This document shows, piece by piece, positions 13,301 to 24,100 of a DNA stretch of 64,000 bases. Where the stretch lies: contig CM059975.1 in NCBI GenBank assembly GCA_030490835.1, forward strand, positions 28,862,133 through 28,926,132, written 5' to 3'. Source of the DNA: Annona cherimola. Its lineage: Eukaryota > Streptophyta > Magnoliopsida > Magnoliales > Annonaceae. Position numbers and translations under genes: made by a program. How positions within the stretch are numbered: the stretch's first letter is position 1; every line of letters begins with the position of its first letter. Below the pieces are notes generated by a model. That model did not search any database. It saw nothing but the letters and a program-made list of their open reading frames with translations, and was not told the DNA's origin.

Positions 13301-13871
13301 ATTTGAAGGCTTTCCCTATCTTCCATGCATAGAAATATTGTGTTTGAAAACCTCCACTTTCATCAGGCAAAGAGCTTGGTCAACGAATTCTACCTCCATT
13401 TTGGTTACATGCGCTTGCGAGAAGTTCTAAAGCTTCGAGTACTTGCCAATCAAAAAAAAGAAGCTTCAAGTACTTGGTTAGGTCAACAAATTACTACACA
13501 TTAGTTTCTATGGGAAGACATCCACCAACAACCTTCCAAAAGAACCGAATTGCTACCGGTAGCCATTAAATTCACAGGGGAAAAAAAAAAAAAAAACTGA
13601 GCGTATGTTGTCAAGTATCTATCACCATGCAAATCAGTCCTTTGGAACATCATGGAACAGACAGTCCTCTTATGTTGCCCCAGCAGAAAAAAACTGTGAA
13701 TCACACCACCCTTACAAACTCTACAATCATGTCCTTCCTTTGCATATAATCTCCAAATGTTAACAACCTCTGATATGGATGCACAGGACACGTAATGATG
13801 TAAAAATTTTGGTAGCAAATTATCATTACAACATGATTGTAAGTCATGATTCATATAAGCTCATTCAACCA
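13301..13871 (-). other. Probable 3' UTR and downstream region of the F-box/WD40 gene
   Basis: This lies directly after the stop codon at 13872-13874 on the minus strand. No canonical AATAAA was found close to the stop, so the transcript end is not placed. A 117-codon frame in this region has no domain and is treated as UTR or noise. Confidence 0.4.
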
Positions 13872-14259
13872 TCAGCAATCAGGGTCAGGCTGAAGTTCCC
13901 AGAACTTGGAAGTGAGAGTACTTTCACGAGAAAGAACAGGATGTGAAGCACGAGCAAAATCTCTAATGCATATGCGCCCTGCTGCTTCACCACCACAACT
14001 GGTTGCAATTCGACACCCATCAACAGCCAGGGCAGACAATCCAACATTGGATTCCACATCATCCAGGATGCAGCATGTGAATGAATTTGTCGGAATGCCA
14101 GTGTCAGCCTCCCAGATCTTCACATATGAATCATTTGGACCTCCGCTGACAATCTTGTACGGATCCATGTGCAAATGAGCTACAGGACCTGAGTGGCCAT
14201 CCATAGCAGCCACTGGTTGTGGTTTCTCTTGGCTTCTTCTAATATCCCATAACATTACT
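13872..14259 (-). CDS. FBX2: F-box/WD40 gene, exon 8 (last WD repeats, stop)
   Basis: The acceptor is TACACAG|AGTAATG. The first base completes Lys, then VMLWDIRRSQEKP through WD blades to the C-terminus QPDPDC and a TGA at 13874-13872. Confidence 0.94.
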
Positions 14260-17200
14260 CTGTGTACAATAATTGTTTGTCCTAGTCAGCATGATAGACA
14301 GACAGACAAAAAGCAGATACTAAAGTGTAATGATTATTATTTGAAATTGGCTTCCATAAACCTAGTGTAACTCTCCATAAGTCACGGGCTCCATCATACT
14401 GTTATTTTCTATCAAGAAAACGTCTAGAAAGAATGCTTTCATTATCCATTTCTTAGAGAATGGGCAGTGGCAGAAAGAAACCTGAATATATTGTAATGTA
14501 AGAACTAAATGAAAACAGTTGTGCACTAAACTGAAGAGAAAATTATTGGATCAATGCCCAATGGGAGCACCTTTAAATTAGATACTAAGCATCAGATGAT
14601 ATTTGGATACCTAAAGGACTTCGATTCCCTGCAGTCCATGCGGTTCGGATCACCCCCGTGTAATTTTCTTTTTTTGAAAAAAAAATAAAAAAAAATTGTA
14701 CTTTTATGGGCCCCATTTAGATAAGATCATATAAATTTTCGAATATTGTTTGGACATATCTAGATTAGGTTTTTTTATTTTTCAAATCAAACAGGGCAAT
14801 TCTAATTATCTTGATAATAAAAAAATCTAATCTAGATATATTCAAAAAATCTTAAAAACTTTATATGACTCTACCCAAACGAAGCCCATGAAAGTACTAA
14901 AAAAAATTTGAAAAAATACATGGGTTGATCACAACAGTTACTGCATGGGTTGCCGCATGCAGTTAATGACGGTTCGTGATTTTAAATTACCTAAAATGCC
15001 ACTGATTTTCAAAAATTAAAAATAAAAATCTAAAATACTCCAAAAATGGTAAAAATTGGTACACATGTTAAATACATTTAGAGTAACACTTTTATAAAAA
15101 AAAAAATTTCAAAAAAAAATTTAAAAAATGGGTTAATGCATACGGGTGCACTGAAGCTTAGTGCACCCGGGTGCAGGAGATCGCGGTCCGTTAACCACGG
15201 AATCAAAGTCCATATCTAAATATCTCAAATAATCTATTCACATTATTCTACTGCATCATGCAACATTTCCACAGCACAGGAGCTCTTTTTATCCTCTTAG
15301 GGCCTTTTGATTTGACTGTGTAAACAATTAATGTGAAACATAATTTTCCCTTGAATACTAAAATTTGACAATGTTACTTGCTGTGATCTAAAATCCAATT
15401 ATGTAATGACCTATGATAAGGAAGAAATGCCATTACTGGATAGCCTTACTTGCCATCTCCACCAGTGCAGACCAAGGATTTGGAAGTCAGTGACTGAAAT
15501 GAGTATATTTTGGGCTGATGCATTGCAGCAGTTGCAACCCTTTTCATTGTCCTCAAATCTATTGCAGTAACTGCAGATCCAGCAGCAATGTAACATATAG
15601 CTTCATGACATCTTATAGCGATAGGTGTACCATGAACAAAAGCCATTCCAACACATGGCGAGGAATGAGCACCAGATGACGCATTCGCATCCCAAACCCT
15701 CACCTATCATAACAAGCAGTGACCAGATAGAGATAAGGCTACATTGAATATCTGTGGAACTACATAAATGAGTTTTTTCCTTTTCCTTTCTATTAACAAT
15801 AAACACACTGAAAATGTAAAACATCTGAACTGCAGCAAAAGGATTTTTCTCACACACCTTTGCATCAGTTGAAACACACACCAATAGAGAAGTATTATGC
15901 CTAAAAAAGGGGGAAAAAAATACCACTTAAACTTGGCAGCCTAAATGCCAATAAAACAAGCAAATACAGGAAACTATATTAGTGTGATGTAAAACAATTA
16001 AAAGTGTATTTAAAATCATATTTCTCACTGAAATGATGCTATGTAGTCAGAATGTGATGATCGCATGATACTGAATATGATTTTGAGGCTTAATCAACAA
16101 AGAGACTTCATTGATGATTTAAATTAGTGTTATGTTTAATTTATTTTGAGACACATTAGATGCAGCTACTTAGAATTGTGAGAGGCCAGTTTTTCGCCAT
16201 TTATCTTTTATAAATAAGGTGCATTTTATTAGGTTCCATACAAAGTTGATGGTTGAGAAGAATGATTTCTAGTTTCTCCAATTCTATTCATCATCCCAAT
16301 TTCCTTTATTCTCATCCGCATGGAAAAATCCTGCCTCTCATGTACTTTATTTCTCCTCCATCCTATACTACAATAATTTGGTATTAAGCCTTAAAGCCAA
16401 ACCTAGTACGGATCTCTCACCACAAGAAAACCAACATTCATTATGCATTCATATACTGCTGCCCCAATCCAGTTTTCCACTCTCCAAATAGGAAAGCATT
16501 TTCCATACTTCAGAATGGGATTTTTTGAAGGTTAATAGAGTTTTGATACAGTAGTTGATTTACCCATAAAACAGAAGCAAAGCTTCAACCAAATGACGTT
16601 GAAAACAAAGTCACCTGCTGATGATGCTGGAGATTTCATGTCCAAAACCTGCTGGGAAAATTCTCCTCAAATCCACAACATTTGACCATTATTCCTTTCA
16701 TATCCTCAACATTTCAGAAATTTCCCTGACTCACAACATTTCATCTTTAATTCCCCAGACACCCATGTCCTTACTCTCAGCCCAAAACAGACATTAAATA
16801 CACGTGAAAACGTCAATTTTTCCCCACACCATTTGTAAAAAAAGATTCCAAACAGAATCCCTATCATATTTTTTGTAAAACAGATCTAATGTATTTTTTT
16901 GTTTAAAAGTACAACAAAAACGGAGCAAGAATTTATTTCATTTTTATTTACATAATGGTGTGAGACCAAAATCGACATTTCCACATAAGTCAATTTCAAT
17001 TTTGGTCGAGGGTAACGGCATGGGCATCTAAGGAATTATAGGTGAAATATTGTGGGTGTCGGGAGAATTTACGAAATGTTGTGAATACGAATAATGGCCA
17101 AACATTGTGGGTATGAGGGGAATTTTTCCAAAATCTGTTACTTGCTACATTAAGAGGGAAGAGAGAAAAGGAAGGTCATACCCAGAAACTGACAACAATG

Positions 17201-20200
17201 CTAGAGGTTTCTCATGCCCATGAAGTGTACTCTTCAAAGCTTTTTGTCCACGCTTTCCACTACAATTAATGGACCAAAGACGAACAGTGCCATCTTCTCC
17301 TCCACTTGCAAGCACTTCACCACCCAGCAGCTTACCTGCAAGGGTAGTAACCGGGCCACTGTGACCCCTAAAGCAACGCTGCGAATGGCCCTACAGATAA
17401 TTATATGCTAAAACAGATGAATCTATGTAGGTAAAACAAAACAAGTCTGTCCAAGCATTTACATAACACAAGGAACAAGATTATGGAAGCAACAGTGCAA
17501 GTGTCATCCTGTTAGTAATACCAAAAGAAGACCCCAAGTAATTGAATCCAAATGTTTTAAGAAGCAACTATAATTAATTTTCAGTACATGAGTAGATGTT
17601 AATAAAGACTAGCCCTGATGACCGACAATAGTCAGATTAATTCCACCTATACCTACTACTTAATCTCAAATATACCCACAACATTTCAGAAATTTCCCGC
17701 AGAATAAGTTTGCAACTAATTCCAACCACACCCATGTCATCACATACTGTTTATTTTTTTCAGGTTAAACACAGCGATCCCTATTTCCTTTTCTTTGGCC
17801 ACGCTGCTACCTCTGACAGTCATGCCAAATTCAAACAAAATCAAAACTGGGCATTCATCACAAATCCCTTGCCTCTGATTTCAGCCATTGTGCGGCCTGG
17901 ATTTTGCTGAAATCATAGGGGATTGATTGGCTCGCTGCCAAGTTCAATGAAGTTCCTGGGATTTCTGGATGATTGGTGCTGCTAAAGATGGCAGTGGGAG
18001 AGATGGATTAAATGAAGGTGTGAGGATCGATTGTCACTTAAAGTGGAGAAAATAGTCGGTTTTGATGCTGACACAAGGGATTGCTAACGGGTTGAGAGAC
18101 TGAGCACTGAAACTAATGGAGTTTCTGTTGCTGCTGATGTCGATGCCGAAGGTGAGGGAACATTGCTGGCCTCTAGAACAGGGTTGCTAGGTTGGCCACA
18201 GAGATTGCTGCAATCGGCCAGAACTAAGAAGGCTGCCTAGGCAACATTTGGTGCTGATTTGAGTGCAGGTTTCTGATTTATTTTATTTTTTTATTTTTTT
18301 TTATTTTTTATTTTTTTTTAATGAGATGCTGATTTAGTGGTTACCACTGAAATCAGAGAACAAGGGCACCGAGTGGGTTCTCTGTTTGCTGGCCAGAGAA
18401 GATGGAACCATGGCTGCAGGCAAGATGGATGACAGAGGGTTTCATGTTTCAGGCTAAAAATGGGGCAGAAATGAAAATCGATGAGGCTGAATTTGGGCTT
18501 TCAATGGAAATGCCATAGCCAGTATTGAGGAGGAAGATGACAATGTGTAGATTGGCAGTCTTGAGCACAAAGTGGTTTTGGGATTTTTATGGCCACAAAG
18601 TGGTTTTGGGCTTTCAATGCAGTTAAATAGATATATATTTTCCTTAGCAGTTTTCCATAAATACAATAGCTGTATTAATTGCTGTCTGATCCCATGACAT
18701 TTTTACAACTAGGCCCCTCTAATTTTTGAAATTTCCAACAGAATTTTTGAGTTTGAGAAATTTGTAAACCAAAAATTTTTAAAACTTTACATAGAAATCA
18801 GACTTTTACCAGATCGCACTTTGACCCCTAATTTTTTCTAATTGCAAAGTAAACCCTTCTCTAAAATTATAGAAAAATCTCCTTTTTGAAATTTCAAAAC
18901 ATGAATTGAAATACCAGAAAAGACTCATTCAGCCCAACTCGAGCTTTTCTTCTTTTTCTATTGACTAGATCAATGGAGAGATTTGTTATTGGTCCTCTAC
19001 TACTTTGAAGAGATTCTAGACTTTCCTTATCCCCCAAGCTGTTTGATTGTGAGTTATTGCAATTATTATTAACCTAGCACCCTAGCCTCCTATAACAGAG
19101 ATGTACACGTTCCAATTCATGACAGAGAAATTCCATACATCAGTTTAACTAGGCATTCAAAATCTCAATGTTTGACGTAGTTTGTGGAGACTTCTTTTGA
19201 ATCCTAGACATCAGTGGAATGAAAAATTACATTTGGCAACTTCAAAACTAACCAGATGTGTAAGACATTTAGAGCAGAGAATTAAACTGACTTTGAAATT
19301 TTATGGCCATTTTATCATTCACAAATAGTTTGAATTGAAGAAAAATTTGAGAGAGGCTTGTTTCATCAGCATATCTTTCATAAGAAAATTTTCTTGAAGT
19401 GCAACAAGGTAAAGAAAGAGTAGAAGAATATTTGCAGTAACATTATTATTTAATAATCAAATACAACACAAATTATTTATTAATACGACAACAAGCACTG
19501 TATGATTCGAGAACAGAATTGACAGCCATCAAATGAATGAATTCTAAACGAAGCATATCCAATGGTAAAATAATTGATGAAGGAAGAAGTAAATAAATAC
19601 TGGCAACAACTGACTGATGCTTACAGGTACCATGCAAGCACATTAGCCTTTTGTGTTTAAATAAACATATTTCTAAACAGTTAAGTTCAACGTGGTTATT
19701 AAATGTAAACTCTATTCAACCTTAATTATTTACCTTCCACCATAAACGAATGGTCCGGTCACAGCTTGCTGTTACCAAAACATTATTGTCATTATGTCCT
19801 TCACTTCGGAACCAACCATCCTTATTGGAAAACAGTCTGTAAACAAAATAAAGTTCAGTGTTTTTCCCCCCTTTATTAACATAAAAATGTCAGGACGAAG
19901 TGCTTCCCTCTAATGTGTTACTCGAGAATAAGCAAAAAATTCATGAATTTGATGGTGATTAATTGAGGGCATAAATACAGTTAAAAGTCATGGCATCGCG
20001 AGTTATACACAGTCAGAACAGATGCAAAAGGAAAGTGGTAAACTCAGTCAAGTGCCTAGAGCACAGAGGATGCCCAAGTCTACGTTCAAAGCTAAGCACT
20101 TAAATTGGACTAAAATCAAGCATTATCCTTAAGATTCATTGTTTGTCACTCATTATTAGAAATCAAAAATTCATATTGTTGAATTGAAAAACAAATCACC

Positions 20201-21120
20201 ATATTCATAGTAAATCAAACATCTAAAGCATTCTTCTAAGCTCATTGAATGCGTTATGTGCAGAACATATATTCGTCTACTTTTTATGTAGCAGATAAAA
20301 TGTTTCTTGCATTTACTGTAAATATAAACAGCATTAGCATGATTTAAATGCTTTCTATTTTGAATTAACCAGATTTAGACATGAAACTAAATACAAAACC
20401 TTGGAAAAGTAAGTTCAATGTTGAACAAGCCCACCAAAAAAATAGAAAAGAGCAGATTTTTAGAAATAACTAAGGCTAGGATTGTCCTTGACCCAACAAT
20501 AACCGATCTGAGTTGCAACCCTAAGACTGGTTATGGTTCAAATGGAGCTGGTGGACCATGTTTGATGTTGTGAGTCTGTGACAATAGGAATAAATTCTGT
20601 TAGTCGATTCCAGCTTAGCTTGAACATGTGGACAACAAATATTTATCAATAATTAATTACAGTGGAAAGAATATCAGGTCAAAATTTTTTTGTGGAATCA
20701 AGGATGGTTGCTAAAAAAACAAATTCCAATGCATTCTTAATGGACCCCTAAGGCTGAACTAGTTAACCAGTAGCTCAGGTTGTAATGGTTAAACTAGTTC
20801 TTTGAAACTTCTGAGATGATACATACCATATTTCTATGGGTAACAAAACTAGGGAAAAAAAATATTATCATACAGCCATTCAGACCCTCAAAAACTTCAA
20901 AAAACATTTCAGGGATTTAGTTAGAGATCTTCCATGAATACGGATTGATGAAGCTCATGAAGAATCAAACTAATGATGCCATACAAGAAATAAGGAACAA
21001 CGGTCCTCTCATTATGACTTCTTCCTTCTTCTTTTTTGTTTTGTTTTGTTTGTTGTTGTGGTGTGGGTGGTGGTTTTTTTGTTTTTTTTTGTTTTTTTTT
21101 TTTTCGTGTGTGTTTTTGTT

Positions 21121-21151
<31 letters not shown>

Positions 21152-24100
21152 GGGGTTATGGGGGGTTATGAACAGAAGTGTCCCTCATTTTATTTACTAT
21201 TCATATTGGCTGAAGCATCCACAAAGGAGCACACAAGCAACCACATCCATATCTCATAATCTGAAATTGAGCTACAATCGAAGTTCACATCTTACCTCAT
21301 GCATGTAATCCTTGCATTATGACCTATTAGTGTTTCAAAAGAAAATCCTTCAAAATGATTCCTCATTGATAATACATCCGAAGCCTACAATCAAAATTTG
21401 ATAAAATAAATTAAATTGTACATAAGTAAATACCCTAGATCACAAATAACAATGGAGACTTCGGACCATAGATATTGGCTGATCACAAAACTAGAACCTT
21501 CTTGGTCTTTGTTGGAAATGCCCAAACCGCATAGGGCTATTTCCTCGCAATATCGACCACTTATATTACTGTTAGACTTTCTCAAATTAATTCATTTTAT
21601 GCTTCCTAAGGTCGCAGCTTATTAATCTCAAAATTCATGTTTTAGTTACATCATCTTATATTTATCAATTGCCTTGTTTCAAGCAGACATTCCATAATTA
21701 GGTTTACACGATTTGCAAATGACTCTCCAAGTGTTGATTGATTCCTCCCAGACTAAGGTCCATTCAAAATAATGATACCTCTACCCTTCCATGATCACTT
21801 TTTGACAATAAAATACAACTTAACCTGTTTGCATGATGGATTAAGGGACAATAAATGTTGAATAAGATCATGGAAAAGCGGAGGAATGGTTGTTTTGAAT
21901 GGATATCAGTAAGGGGTAAAAATTGCAAATTTTTGTGGGGACTCATTTGCAAAAAGCACTAATTTTTGTAACTATCTGTAAAATTTTCTTTTAGTTGGCT
22001 TCAGTTTGAGAACAATATAGGAGCAAATAGAGGAGAACACTATCTCTTCCACTAAGATAAAATCCCATCCACAACATGCTTTTTAGCTTTCTAGAACTAT
22101 CAATCCTAGATGTCTAATGCAGATATTTTAGGGTACTTCTTGGTTAGCAGTCTCAACTCTCACTAACACTTCATTTATAATCATATCCTTGCCGAAATTC
22201 CATTATATAATACTTCAGATTTTAGTTCAACCAAGTCCCTTGAACTCTGAAATGATCCTCTTTTTGCTTAGATTTGGTCTCTATCTTCCCCAATGTTGTT
22301 AGAACCGAACTAGTAAAATGGCTAGTGTAGTTTGAACCGGTTTAACCAGATTAGCAAACTGAGTTCAACTAGTGACATCGGCATTATAGGCTTATAATGT
22401 CTTAAAAATTAAATTATTGATAAATGATTATGGGTAATTCTCCTTTGCAATGGATTGCATAGTGCAATTCTATTTTTTAAAATTTTTTTAAAGATCTAAT
22501 TCATACATTATGTTTAAAACTATTTGTTTAGCATATACATGAAAAATTGAAGTGAATTTAAACTTTATAATGAATAGTCGTAATTATAAATAATCTTATA
22601 CATTTACATCTGCTGTGTATTACATGCAAATCTAATTAATGCGATTTTTTATATGCTGCAAATATCAAAAGGAAAATATGACAGGTGGCCTGGATCTAAT
22701 ATGAAGTAATAAAAATAAAAATGATGAAGCATATCTGAATGTTTATATTACAGCATATCTAAAAGATTTAATGTACACGATTAAAAAAGATATAATGTAC
22801 TACTTGGGTGGATATATATGGAAACCAAATATATGACGATCTTAGGATTGCTACTCATTTAACGACATTAGTGAGTTTTCATTAAATAATATTAATGCAG
22901 ACACTAAAGCATCCTAAGATTCCCCAATGAGAAAGAATAAAATCTTTTTAAATTTGAAAAGCAACCAACAGCCATGCATAGAGTTTCCATTGCATTTAAA
23001 AAGAAAGAAAGAAAAAAAAAAAAAAAAAAACAAGTTCATAATCTATGGGAATTTTTTTGAACCAGTTGAAAGAAGTCAAACCGGTTTCAACGATTCAACT
23101 GTGGTTCACAACATTTGAACAGTTTCGGTCCTTTAGACCAGAATGGATATGAATGAACCAGACTAGCAACTGGTTCCCGATTGAACCAGCCGGTCCGGTC
23201 CGGTCCAGTTCTAACGACAGTGATTTTCCCTTTTCTAATCTAACAAAGTTATCTCATTATGAAAAGCATACATCGTTGCACCACTTATTGTCAATGTGAG
23301 TTAGGTCGCTTGTACGAAAGTAAAGACAAAAGCTTAGATGAAGCTTAACATAAACCTATTAGAGAATAAATATATAATATAGGAAAGCTTTTCAATGCAA
23401 TAGACACCTTGCAACTTCTTGATTTTTAAAGCAAAAATGATATTTTAAATACATAAGCAATCATAATGTTAATCAACACACATTTATCGGGAGCGCTTCT
23501 ATGAAACCCCCTCTCTATGTAACCCCTTCCATTTTAAAAATTTTGATGGTTGATGGAAAATCCACTCCATCCATTATATTTAAAATCATTTCTAGTATCT
23601 TGAAAATCCTTTTATTTTTTAATTTCACTGTACATGGGTCCCATCTATAAAAGTGTAAAATCAATGTAATAAAATAATTCAATGTTAGAATATTAACTTT
23701 AAAGTAGTTCTTTCAATATCTAAACCATCTAAAATATCAATAATATGTGGATAAATGATCCTATAAAGTATTAGTACATTTTAATACATATGTGAATGGA
23801 TCTAAGCATTTTTCCTAATTTACACATGAATGTACCTATTTTTGAACAAATGTAGCCTATGCACATATTGAATTTGGATGAAACTTGGTCTACTAATTAA
23901 ACAAATGATGTTAAATACAATAAATGGATTGGATTTTTTATCAAATATCAAAATCTCAAAAATGGAGGGGTTACATGAAATCACTTCTTTGTAACCCGGA
24001 TACATAAAAGCGTGCTCGTACATTTATTCATGGTTCCACAAATCATATATGTTGGAAGCTTATATATATTATATATTCTCTTCCAAATTCTAATTATTAC

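Noticed and set aside
13501..13854. 117-codon minus-strand frame after the F-box/WD40 stop
   Set aside because: It is out of the coding frame, begins after the stop, holds a run of Phe from a homopolymer and has no domain; more likely 3' UTR.
20945..21308. Open frames rich in Phe, Cys and Gly around the G run
   Set aside because: They are low-complexity translation of T, GT and G tracts within an intron.
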